Positions 34,012 to 43,831 of a stretch of DNA of 64,000 bases are shown piece by piece. Where the stretch lies: contig CM041776.1 of NCBI GenBank assembly GCA_023374045.1, forward strand, positions 281,417,999 to 281,481,998, given 5' to 3'. The DNA comes from Limonium bicolor. Taxonomy: Eukaryota > Streptophyta > Magnoliopsida > Caryophyllales > Plumbaginaceae. How positions within the stretch are numbered: position 1 is the first letter of the stretch; each line of letters begins with the position of its first letter. A program made the translations under genes and the position numbers. Under the pieces are notes generated by a model. The model was not told where the DNA came from. It did no database searches and saw only the letters and a list, made by a program, of their open reading frames with translations.

Positions 34012-35218
34012 TCAGTCTTGGCGGTGTGTTGACCTACTTGTTTTTAAGTTGCCAGCCTGACTCAGAGATTTCCATGCCCATCTTGGAAAGAGTGGCCAAA
34101 GCGAGATAGCTCGTTGGTTGAGCAGGGATGAAGAAGGCATCTTCCAGAGAAACTGATGATACTTGAGCACCTTCGTCAGCCAGAACGGATAAGGAATTGA
34201 CGGCTTGGAGCTGTTAATGACACTCCTCAGATGGGAAATAATCATCCTAGGCAGAGATAGATGTATCTTCCTATCAAGACACCACATGACCGCAAGATCC
34301 GCTGGTGTAACCTTATCTCTCATATCAGACCTTGGAAGAAGACATTGATAGGTGATCATATGTACAGACGAGGCAAAACTGCTAGATCCCGCTGTGGGTA
34401 GTGCTTGAGTCTAGAACTCACGCGTGCCAAGGCAAAATGATCGACTACCTCGGTATGGGGCGCTACCTCAATTTTCTGGGAATTAAACTCAGCCAGACCG
34501 TCTAGGGGAACTTCTAACATCATAGCAAGCCATGCAGGTGAAATTATCATTTTCTTGCCAGCAACTTCAGTCTTGAATTCAAAGGGAGATAGAAATTCCA
34601 TATTTTGAATAAGGGAAACAGATATTCGGGGTAATATACAGTCTCAGACTTAAGCAATTTATCCCAACTTTGGAAGCGTAAGGCATCACCTAAAGACTCT
34701 AACGAGTTATTCTCCAGCCAGTCACAGTCTATCAGCTTACCAGGGACAATATCCGATTCGAGGAGGGCACGGCCGAAGACTGGCTTCTGAGGGTAAGCAC
34801 GACTTGGATTTTGTGATCTTTCAAGATTAAATTCCTTTGCCTTAGCTTTGGACAGAAGTTTACCCACAGCTTCTTGCGCTTCGGAGACCGGGATTGTTGA
34901 GCAGAAGAGCTTGCAACCTTGCGCTTCGAGGACGGTGCAGAGGTATACCCAGGTGTAGATGGCGGTTTCTTGGAGCGATCTCGCAGTCCACGTCTGGTGG
35001 GATTCGTAGGTGGAGATTGGAGGTCCTCTTCAGTCGGGGTCGCCGAGGAAGCGCTGCCACTGAGCTTCGTGGCTTCTGCATTAGGTTTTGGAGTTTACAT
35101 CCGGAGAGGGTTTTGAGGTAGAATCGTGAATGGGCTGCGAAACTTCTTGTTCAATTGGCTTCTCCATAGCCAGTGGGCGTACATTTTCGTCGACGATGAG
35201 ATGGTCGAAGGAGTCCAT
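34012..35218 (-). pseudogene. Extra ORF downstream of pol (plant transposon protein-like)
   Basis: Three overlapping frames (34867-34547, 34601-34356, 34359-34012) preceded by a broken N-terminal part from an ATG at 35218 together encode one protein-like stretch. Recognisable blocks are LIDCDWLENNSLESLGDALR, then KKMIISPAWLAMMLEVPLDG, then ITYQCLLPRSDMRDKVTPAD, followed by LPRMIISHLRSVI. The order and wording recall the 'putative plant transposon protein' domain common in plant retroelement-linked ORFs (recalled similarity, not searched). The N-terminal part is Ser/Pro/Arg-rich and likely disordered. It lies between RNase H and the 3' LTR, where Sireviruses carry an env-like or unknown ORF. 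At least three frame breaks or stops make it a pseudogene here. Role unknown. Confidence 0.6.
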
Positions 35219-35234
35219 AGCCGTAGAAGAGAGA

Positions 35235-36330
35235 ATTCGAGTTCGATTTGAGACAGAGAAGGATGACCAGAAGAGAGGATTGTGTTTGTAAAACAGAGAG
35301 AGTAGAGAGTGAGAGAAAATGCAGAATATATCAAACGTCTTTAGTAACAGTGAGAGATGACATCATGTTGTTCCTTTAAATATGTTTTAATAAAATGGAG
35401 CGAAGGGAATGGAATAGGCCGTTACGAAACATGTTTTCTCAGTTCTAGACTAAGTTTCACATAACACAATGTACCGTAATAAGTGAAGTTGTTTAGTGGG
35501 GCGTCCAAGGAGATCAAATAATACAACCTACTAAATGGAGAAAGTGGACACTCCGTGGTTATGGATATATGCACATATGCAGTGGCACACTTGTATTACC
35601 GAAATAGTTCCACCTTTCTTTCACTTTCCATTGAATCGACAAGGGGCAAGAAGTTACAGTCTTATTCCACTGAACCTTTCAGAACCTCAAATCACACGAT
35701 TCATACTTGCACAATCATAATTCATACTCACAGTCTGATTCTTTAAAAATTCCCTTCTTTAGATTCTGTGTTTTCATGTTACAAACAGGAACTCGACTTT
35801 TACTCCTTATCTTTGTAGCAGCGTTGGGTCAACTTGCCCAGAGCAGTTGCCCTTAGGAAGTTAGGTGATAAGGCACCCTTAAAGACTTAATAGCTAGATA
35901 AGAGAGGCCAATGTTTTCTCTTTCTCTTTTTGGTTTAAAAATTAGAGCGTTGAGTATCAAACTGTGAGCAGCGGAATCTCTTGCCTCGTTCATACCACCA
36001 TTCTATCCTTCAAACCAAGTCATTCATGAATACAAGCATGGCACTGTATATAGACTTATGATCCATGTTAGACAGCGGAGGGTAAATTATTTCCCCAGGT
36101 ATTAGGATGTATATCAGTTATGATCTCAGAAAATGAATAGCTACTTGGACTTGCACAAAACTTATTAATCACAGAGTATGGTAAATGGTTATGTAAAAAC
36201 CCATTAAGAACTGTGGTTGCAATGTTATGAAACAGACTTGACCATTCTCAACACTAAAAAAAACAACGACCTTAGTGTAAAACTGAAAATGTTAAATTGT
36301 GGAAGAAAGAAACTAGAAATAGGAAAACAA
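35235..36330. other. Non-coding stretch between RNase H and extra ORF
   Basis: About 1.1 kb of element interior without a recognisable coding frame. It could hold the promoter or splice signals for the extra ORF, but none was identified. Confidence 0.5.
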
Positions 36331-36334
36331 ATTC

Positions 36335-37061
36335 TCACTTCGTGTCAACCATGCCTATTTCAAACCTAAGTTTCTCGAAGATTTCTCTTGGTAAGGGCTT
36401 GGTAAAAATGTCAGCTAATTGCTTGTCTGTTGAACAGTGAAGTAGAATGACGGTGCCGTGTTCAACATGATCTCGAATAAAGTGATGACGAATATCTATA
36501 TGTTTGGACCTTGAGTGATGAACAGGATTCTTTGTAAGCTCAATAGTACTTGTGTTGTCACAATAGATTGGGACGGGTATAAAAGAGAGACCATAGTCTT
36601 CAAGTTGTCTATGTAACCACAGATTTGTGCACAACAAGCAGCAGCTACATATTCAGCCTCAGTTGTGGACAGAGCAACAGATGCTTGTTTCCTTGACGAC
36701 CATGCGACCAGATTTGATCCGAAGAACTGCGCAGTACCCGTGGTGCTCTTTCTATCAGTAAGAGATCCTCCAAAGTCAGCATCCGTGTAAGCAGCAAGAG
36801 TAGGTAGTGATTCTGCGGTGTACAATAAACCTAGTGAGGATGTCCCTGAAGATAACGAAATATGCGTTTCACGGCCTTGACATGGGGTACTTTTGGATGA
36901 GCCTGAAATCGTGCACAGAAACAGACACTTTGCATGATATCTGGTCTACTAGCTGTAAGATAGAGGAGGGAACCAATCATTCCTCTATAAACCGTGGGAT
37001 CCGTGGACTCTGCATCGGGTTCCAGACCTAGTCTGAGAGTAGTAGACATTGGCGTGAGCAT
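36335..37061 (-). pseudogene. Copia RT C-terminal part and RNase H, frameshifted
   Basis: Three frames follow in order. 37061-36831 has TVYRGMIGSLLYLTASRPDI and VKAVKRIFRYLQG. 36825-36496 has AAYTDADFGGSLTDRKSTTG and [20 protein letters not shown]. 36637-36335 has [20 protein letters not shown] and [17 protein letters not shown]. RNase H catalytic-type residues (the D of YTDAD, the E of TEAEY, the D of YCDNTS) are visible, but frame breaks near 36830 and 36600 prevent a single product. Confidence 0.9.
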
Positions 37062-38410
37062 CGGCTTGCTCTCATGGAATTTATATTGGTTAAAAGCTCA
37101 AGTGTATACTTTGTCTGACTGATGTACGTCCCATCTGCTGTCTGCCTAATCTGGAGTCCGAGAAAGAAGGTGAGCTCACCCATATTACTCATTTGAAATT
37201 CTTTGGTCATCATAGAAGCAAACCCTTGTGTCAGACTGGAACTGGTAGAACCAAAAACAATGTCATCGACATAGATCTGTACCAACAGCTTGTCTGCCCC
37301 GTTTTCTTTGATGAACAACGTGCGATCCACCTTTCCCCGTTTAAAATCTTGTTGTAAAAGAAAGGAAGTGAGCCGCTCATACCAGGCCCTTGGCGCTTGC
37401 TTGAGACCATATAGAGCTTTCTTTAATCGAAACACATAATCAGGTTTCTCTGGATCAACAAAACCAGGAGGCTGAGAAACGTATACTTCTTCTTTGAGAT
37501 GTCCATTCAAGAATGCACACTTCACATCCATTTGATAAAGAGTGAATTTGTGTAATGTGGCAAACGCAATGAGAAGTCGGATAGCCTCAAGGCGTGCAAC
37601 TGGAGCGTAGGTTTCATCGAAATCCAAGCCTTCTTGTTGGTTGTAACCTTTGGCCACCAATCGTGCCTTGTTCCTTGAAATGTGCCCTTCTGAGTCAAGC
37701 TTATTCCTATAGACCCACTTGGTTCCAATAATATTTTGATCTTTTGGTTTAACGACAAGTTCCCACACATCATTCCGCACAAACTCATTCAGCTCCTCAT
37801 GCATGGCATTGATCCAGCTCTCATCCTCCAATGCTTCTTTCACAGTTTTAGGTTCTGTTGTAGAAACAAAACCAAAGAAGGCGCAGAAGTTTTGTGTGGT
37901 AGATCGAGTTCTTACTCCTGTGTCCAAGTCTGACAGAATATTTGTGATGTCAATGCCTGGAGCATTCCTAGCCGTCAAGCGATGAGGTGCTTCTGTTGAC
38001 TGTCTTTGTGAAGCATTAGTGTCGATTGGTACAGTCGGAGGCTGTTCTGAGTTCGGAGCTGATGGAGGTAATGTTTCAGCTTGAGTAAGTTCTTCTTCTG
38101 AATCACCTCCTGAACTATCGTCAAGTGAAGCGATTCCATCTTTAGCCTGAAATAGATCCTCGACTGTTCCTTGGCTTGACCTTCCTCCAAAATTGTTCTC
38201 ATCAAACTTTACATTTGTGGATTCTTCTACCACAAGAGTCCGTTTGTTGAAAACCCGATATGCCTTGCTCTTCATAGCGTAACCAAGGAAAACTCCAATA
38301 TCACTTCTCTTATCGAATTTTCCCAATTGATTTTTCCCATTGTTATGAATATAACATGTGCATCCAAACACTCTAAGATGTGTAATAGATGGTTTACGTC
38401 CTTTGAACAA
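37028..38410 (-). pseudogene. pol: Copia integrase C-terminal region and reverse transcriptase
   Basis: This is the longest open frame of the element (460 codons). The N-terminal part, [20 protein letters not shown], with [17 protein letters not shown] after it, is the integrase tail. An acidic linker follows. RVT_2 then starts near [17 protein letters not shown], with [40 protein letters not shown] and the catalytic [14 protein letters not shown]. The RT core is intact, but it is cut from integrase upstream (near 38400) and from RNase H downstream (near 37040) by frameshifts. An intact polyprotein cannot be made from this copy. Confidence 0.93.
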
Positions 38411-39205
38411 TTCGTAAGGGTCTTAAGTAGTATGGGTCGGATAAGAGCTCTGTTGAGTATGTAGCAAGCAGAATTGATAGCTTCCCCCCAAAAGCTAGAT
38501 GAAAGTCCACTGCTGTTCAGCATAGTACGAGCCATCTCCTGGAGAGTCCTATTCTTGCGTTCTACAACACCATTCTGCTGGGGTGTTCTGGCTGCAGAGT
38601 AAGTATGGGTTATTCCAGTATCAGTACTGAACTGAGACATTCTCTGATTAAGGAATTCTGTTCCCTGGTCAGTACGTATGCATTTACCGTACTCTCAGTT
38701 TGAGTCTGAAGTTGTAAGATCAGGTTCTTGATCTCATTAAAGCCTGATCCTTGTGATGAAGCAGAATAGTCCAAGTATACCTTGAGTAGTCATCGACAAC
38801 CACCAAAACGTATCTCTTTCCAGACCTACTTCGTACTCTCATAGGCCCCATTAGATCCATGTGTAGTAGATCTAGAATTTTAGTGCTGCTGACCATACCC
38901 TTAGACTTGTGTGAAACATGTGTAAGCTTATTCAAGGCACAATCTTGACAAATCGTGCTATGATCAAGTTTCTTTTCTGGCAGTCCATGCACCAAACCCT
39001 TTATCCTGAGTTTATTGATTAACCGATGATGTGCATGCCCCAGCCTTCGATGCCACAGCAATGCGTCCTCCTCGTTGACCGTGAGACATGATAAATCATT
39101 CTGATCACTAACGTCTACCATGTAGAGATTGCCTACTCTACAACCTTGGAGCAAAACTTCCTGTGTTGCCTTGTTACGTATCTGAAAACCGTTAGAATCA
39201 AACAC
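38272..39205 (-). pseudogene. Copia GAG-pre-integrase and integrase core, frameshifted
   Basis: 39205-38720 shows the GAG-pre-integrase zinc region (ALLWHRRLGHAHHRLINKL, then a CX2C pair in ICQDCALNKL) and the integrase start with ILDLLHMDLMGPM and VVVDDYSRYTW. 38640-38272 resumes with RTPQQNGVVERKNRTLQEMA (catalytic Glu) and FWGEAINSACYILNR. The join near 38700 is broken, where the second catalytic Asp should lie. Confidence 0.9.
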
Positions 39206-39395
39206 AACCTCGGATGGACCCTTATCACAAACTTGTGAGACGCTAAGTAGATCATGACTGAGGCCCTCTACCAGACTAACTTTATCAATGCAATGTTCTT
39301 TTCCAATTGTCCCAATTCCGATTATTCTACCTTTCCCATTGTTGCCAAAGGTTACTTTACCTCCTCGTTGTTCAACTAGAGTATTAAATTTTCTC

Positions 39396-39442
39396 TATCA
39401 CCACTCATATGTCTTGAACAGCCGCTGTCCATCAGCCACCAA
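39396..39442 (-). other. Copia protease active-site segment
   Basis: The minus strand encodes WWLMDSGCSRHMSGD, the retropepsin D-S-G active site of Copia elements. The surrounding frame is broken before the GAG-pre-integrase part (39205). Confidence 0.85.
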
Positions 39443-39564
39443 TTGTCGTGTTGTGCAGCTGTTAGTGCCTATGATCAAGTAATTACTTGTTAGTTTTAGG
39501 TACCCAAACCTGTCTAATCGTGGTTTTCTTTCGATATGAAGAACTGTCTCTGATTTGGTCAGTT

Positions 39565-41224
39565 CTACTGGGAATGGACTCTGGATGTACGAGAGGTATG
39601 TCTAGAGTTCAAGGCTCTACAAAACCCTATACTATGACCATGCTTATGACAAAACTGACAAAAATACTTAGTTCTAGAGTTTTGAGAACTAGGAGTTTTA
39701 TATATATTTGATGAGTTTGATGTTTCTACTCTTTTCTTTCCAGTCAACATTTGTGTTAGATCGGCTTTTCCTGTATACCAAACTGGATTCTGATGGGAAT
39801 CTATTTCTTTTTCTCTCAGAGATTCCTGACAACTTGTTTGTCAAAATTTCATTTTCTTTCTTCGTATTCTCACACGCCTTTCTGAAGAGACCTAAACTCA
39901 ATTTGTGCCCATTCAGGTAAACATTCAATCCTTTCTACCAAGGGTTTTACAAACTTGATTTGAGGGAATTTTTTAACTTGGTTTTCCACGACAGGTTCCT
40001 TAGGCACCTCTAATTTAGACAACTTAGATTCAAGCAGTTTAATTTTAACAACAGCAGTAGTTAGTAAGTTAAAGATTTCCTTTTTAGATAAGGAATTGAA
40101 AGCACTTTCAACGAGTTCAGGACTTACCTCATCTGCTTCAAGTACCTTCTTCCAGTCTTCACTAGCCATCATACAGTAATCCTTGTCTGATGCTGCGCTT
40201 ACTTCTTCATCTTCCTCGACCACGACCGTCATGCACACTTCAGCTGTTTCTTCTGTTTCTGAGTCTGTGTCTGAGACGTCTTGCCCCCAAGCTGCAGCTG
40301 CCGCTTCAGTAAACTTCTTGACTTTGTCATGAAAATTTTCTTTCGGTTTTAATGTGCAATCTTTGACCACATGTCCCGGTTTATTGCACCTAAAGCATAT
40401 GATCTGGTCTTTCTTGACTTTGGTTTTATCAAATCTAGACCCCGACCCTCGCTTTCCTCCGAATATCTTCCTAATTCCATTGGCAATCATGGTAATCTCC
40501 TCATCCTCATCAGTATTCCCACTTTCCTTCTCTTTATCATTTGATACTTTGTTGGCCTTCAGTGCCAGGTCTTTATTCACCCCTGGAATTGCCAGTTCCC
40601 CTCTCATCTTTCCCTCGTATACTGTCAGTTCTGAGCCCATCTCTTCAAAAGATAATTTTGACAAATCCTTCGTGGTCTCCAACAATGTGGCAAAGTTCAG
40701 CCAGTCTTTATCGAGACTATCCAGAAATCTCTCATTCACCACATCATTGTCAAGAGTCACCCCGACAGCCTTGAGCTCACACAAAATCTTGTCGAATCTC
40801 TCCAGTGTCTCAGATATGGTCTCACTGTCTGACATCTTGAAATTATCAAGCTGTCTTTAAGCTGCTTTCCTTTAGCCTTTTTCACTGAATCAGTTCCCGC
40901 ATATGCGGTTTTGAGGAACTCCCATACTTCTTTAGCGGTGCGCAGTCCCAACACCTTTTGTTGGTCTGAGTCTGACAACGATGACATTATAACCCTTCGT
41001 GCTTGTCTGTTCTTACTGATCATCTTGTTGTCGCTTTCACTCCAGCTGGCCCTAGGTTTCTCCTTGGTAACTCCGTTATCCTCGAACTTGGGTTTTAGGT
41101 CGCCATCAGTGACCACGTCCCATAATTGTAGGTCGATGGATATCAGTTGATCTTCCATCTGTTCACACCAGCTGGTGTAGTTGAACTTCGTCAACTTAGG
41201 AGGTTTGACGTTGTAGGAATTCAT
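39565..41224 (-). pseudogene. gag: Copia Gag of Sirevirus-like element, frameshifted
   Basis: ATG at 41224 opens with NSYNVKPPKLTKFNYTSWCE, the Gag N-terminus. UBN2-type wording follows (KEVWEFLKTAYAGTDSVKKA). A frame change near 40850 moves reading to the 40835-39870 frame, which continues the Gag domain and carries the zinc knuckle CFRCNKPGHVVKDC (about 40345-40410). Beyond it is a long acidic/coiled-coil C-terminal part with KLLESKLSKLEVPKE. Short frames at 39928-39698 and 39750-39565 continue toward the protease, including a second knuckle-like CQFCHKHGHSIGFC. Gag is long for Copia, which is a Sirevirus trait. A single deletion-type shift near 40850 is the first lesion. Confidence 0.88.
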
Positions 41225-41268
41225 CTCGATCTACCCTGAAGAAGTTTCTTCAAAATGAGGGTAACCTT

Positions 41269-41280
41269 GCTCTGATACCA
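41269..41280 (-). promoter_or_regulatory. PBS, initiator tRNA-Met type
   Basis: The minus strand reads TGGTATCAGAGC, 2 bp inside the 5' LTR end. Confidence 0.92.
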
Positions 41281-41282
41281 AT

Positions 41283-41853
41283 TGTAGAATCCTACCGCTG
41301 GTGTACAATGCGTCTTAGTATCGGACTGATGAAGAACAGAGAATTGGAAATACTAAAGAACTTAACTGACTTTAATATTAAAGCACGTATCACACCTGAT
41401 ACAAGTTAATCACGTACAACTTGCACTCCCTAATGTTATCACGAGTACTATTACTCAGCTCACGTCTAGAGCGACTATCCCACAATTCCCAGCCCTGAAG
41501 TTCTACCCCGTGAACAACTTCAGGTTATAAACCCAGATTGATATTATAATTGCTGCGAATCGCCTCACATAAGAATCCCTCTTGTGTTTCCCGTGTTTCC
41601 CACTCGGTTTTTAATTTGTAAAACCTTAACCTCTAACCCTAGTATCTCCGCTCCCTTTATAGATATCGAGTTGTTGAGTTACATATCGCTATTGAAGATT
41701 TTATTTATCTTTAATAGATAGATAAAATCTTACTTAATATCTTCTATCTTCTCTCTTTGCTCTCTCGGTTTAGGACTGACCGCGTCTTCAGGGATTGGTC
41801 TTTTTGTACTTGTCAGTTTGAAACTGAGTTTGCCGATCAAAATAGCACTAACA
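41283..41853 (-). repeat. 5' LTR of Sirevirus-like element
   Basis: TGTAGAATCC...GCACTAACA, 571 bp, nearly identical to 32629-33210. Most differences are single-base length changes in homopolymers. Confidence 0.95.
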
Positions 41854-42836
41854 TCTACCATATTGAATGTATTATTTCATTCATTTGTAACTCCGTTTGA
41901 ACAATCATATAAAAAATTTAATTCCAGGTCTTTTAAATTTTGCATAGCCTAATTATGTTGGGTTAAACGGGTCGGGTATGGGTTTAATTATTTTATATGG
42001 GTCGGGTATGGGTTGATAATTTGTAACCCGATTATTATTGGGTCGGGTATGGGTCAATACAATTTTAATCGGGTCGGGTATGGGTGAGCTTCAACCTGAC
42101 CCATTAACCCGAATTACCACCCCTAGTTATGTTATGTCAACTTGAAACCGACTTGATGACCTGAAATCAACCCAAAACTGGCCCGACACCCGAAATCAAC
42201 CCAAAATCGATTCAAAATCGACTGAAATCAATCCAAAATCGATCTGAAATCAACCCAAAATTAGAAATATTGTACTATCAATACAAATCTACACAAAATC
42301 ACCTGGACAATGTAACATAACATAAAACCATCAATTGATATATTTAGAGTTATGTCACACACATATATATATTCTTTTTTAAAAATGTTTTCGGGTTATG
42401 GGTTGAAATCGGGTTGACAGCTCAAACCTTAAATCGATCCGGGTTTTTAGCAACCCAACCCGACCCAAAAATGTTTCTAGGATAAAAATTGCAACCCAAA
42501 TATATGTTTTAGCGTATCAGTTTTGGGTTGGATTTCAGGTTCATGTCAAGATTAACATCCCTAGGATAAGGAGACATTAGTGAGGCCAATTGTTGAAGAT
42601 GGTAATCACGGAGTAGATGAGTTGGATGAAGAAGCTTCAACAAAAATGACGGATTCAATTAATAGAAAAAGACCATAAGACTAGTCTGTAAACTAATTAA
42701 TCTATTAGTTAGTTGTATTTTTTCTAGTTATTGTATTTTTGAAGAAGTAAGAAAGATTAAGTGATAGAGTGCGAGTATGTAGGCTTTATGGACTGAACCT
42801 TGTTAATATTGGTGTTTTTTTATTCGTCTATTTTTG

Positions 42837-43074
42837 TACTATCTTCGTTTGATTTTGACCGTCTTGTTTATTTTTGACACGTTTTTTCACTTTAATATTA
42901 AACATATAAATAAAATAATTTTGTGAAATTACATTTTGTGTTGTGTAGTTTATCATATAAAGAATCAATTATAAAACTTAGGATTGTAAATTATATTATT
43001 TTATATATTAAATATTGAAGTCAAATGATATGCCAAATAGTAAATATAACGGTCAAGAAGGCACGAAGAGAGTA
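42837..43074. mobile_element. Stowaway-type MITE, uninterrupted
   Basis: The ends are TACTATCTTCGTTTG and the complement of GGCACGAAGAGAGTA with TA targets, 238 bp. The interior matches the split copy at 23804-25469, including the segment TTGAAGTCAAAYGAYATG. Confidence 0.85.
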
Positions 43075-43089
43075 GTAATTGTGAAATTT

Positions 43090-43190
43090 CATGAAATGCC
43101 ACTATATTTTTGGTTATTTCATGAAATGCCACTAAAAAAATATGAAATGCCACTATATTTTTGCAAAAGTCCATGAAATGCCACTATGTC
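43090..43190. repeat. Four short ATGAAATGCCACTA repeats
   Basis: ATGAAATGCCACTA(TATTTTTG) appears four times in 100 bp. Origin unknown. Confidence 0.8.
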
Positions 43191-43199
43191 ATTGACCAG

Positions 43200-43831
43200 A
43201 AGCAAAAAAGACAAAAAATACTCGTATTAGTTAACAAAATAGTTTTAAAGTTCACGCATGTCACGCATGCGTGCGTGAAATGGCTTGGGTTGCCATACTT
43301 TCATACGCGACCGAGTAGGGTCGGCGTTGGTCACGCTGGGTTGCGTGAGAGGGCAGTGTGCCAGTGATTAAGTGTCGCAGCCAGGTGGGCACACGGGGTG
43401 GTGTGCGAAGGCACCGGTTGCCCAGTTCTTGCACAAGACCAGGTGTGGTCAGTGCAGTCCGCACAAGTTGGTGCGATTTGTGGCAGTTGATGCCGATTGG
43501 ACTAAACAGGGAACCAAGCAAAGACAACCACTACTCCCAAGAGAACTTTGCCGAGGACGGCAAATACTTTAACGGGGGGAGGGTTTGTCAGCTGATATGA
43601 AGTTCGCTCAAAACGTGTGGGATCTTGACAACTTTGCTGAGCACCTAAGAAGGCTAAATGTTACTCTTGATTAATAAGAGATGCTGGCAAAGTTTCATGG
43701 CAATTGGAGCTTGCATTTGATTTTAGTGAAATTTTGAAGTGTCCCATGACTATGTCGGGATTTGGCTGCAAAGGGGCATGTCTGCGTCCAGTATGGCCTG
43801 AAAGGTACATTAACCTCTTTAGGGGGGCAGG
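43200..43831. repeat. Older repeat DNA left of protease-only Gypsy
   Basis: Segment 43594-43760 is repeated at 52225-52391 on the other side of the Gypsy element. Short ORFs here show no recognisable domain. Confidence 0.6.

Larger units (their letters stand above)
32629..41853 (-). mobile_element. Full-length Sirevirus-like Ty1/Copia retrotransposon
   Basis: Both LTRs, PBS, PPT and the TSD TCTAC (32624-32628 and 41854-41858) are present; total 9225 bp. The order on the minus strand is LTR, PBS, gag with CCHC, protease, GAG-pre-integrase, integrase, RT, RNase H, a long extra ORF region (35218-34012), a PPT-repeat region, LTR. The extra 3' ORF and multiple PPT-like repeats fit the Sirevirus genus, as does the RNase H wording. 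The LTRs differ by only a few substitutions plus several 1-base indels, so insertion is recent, yet the coding frames are broken in many places. Confidence 0.92.
32035..42125. mobile_element. Inner hAT-type MITE (GGGTCGGGTATGGG repeats), split
   Basis: Terminal repeats are TAGGGGTGGCAATTTTTACC (32035) and the complement of CGAATTACCACCCCTA (42125). The exact 8-bp TSD GTTATGTT lies at 32027-32034 and 42126-42133. Without the Copia insertion the element is about 861 bp. The arms carry repeated GGGTCGGGTATGGGT boxes in opposite orientation. Confidence 0.92.
31927..42563. mobile_element. Outer hAT-like MITE, split by nested insertions
   Basis: The left end TAGAGCTGTTAATTTTGG (31927) and the right end, complement TAGGGATGTTAATCTTGA (42563), form hAT-style inverted repeats. 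Both arms carry repeated phrases such as CCGAACCCGAT and GAAATCAACCCAAAA. Flanking 8-mers (TAGGTGGG and GGATAAGG) do not match, so the TSD is lost or the ends are slightly off. Own sequence is 31927-32026 and 42134-42563. Confidence 0.65.

Noticed and set aside
40354..40860. 168-codon plus-strand ORF
   Set aside because: Antisense to the Sirevirus gag; a Ser/Leu-rich shadow.
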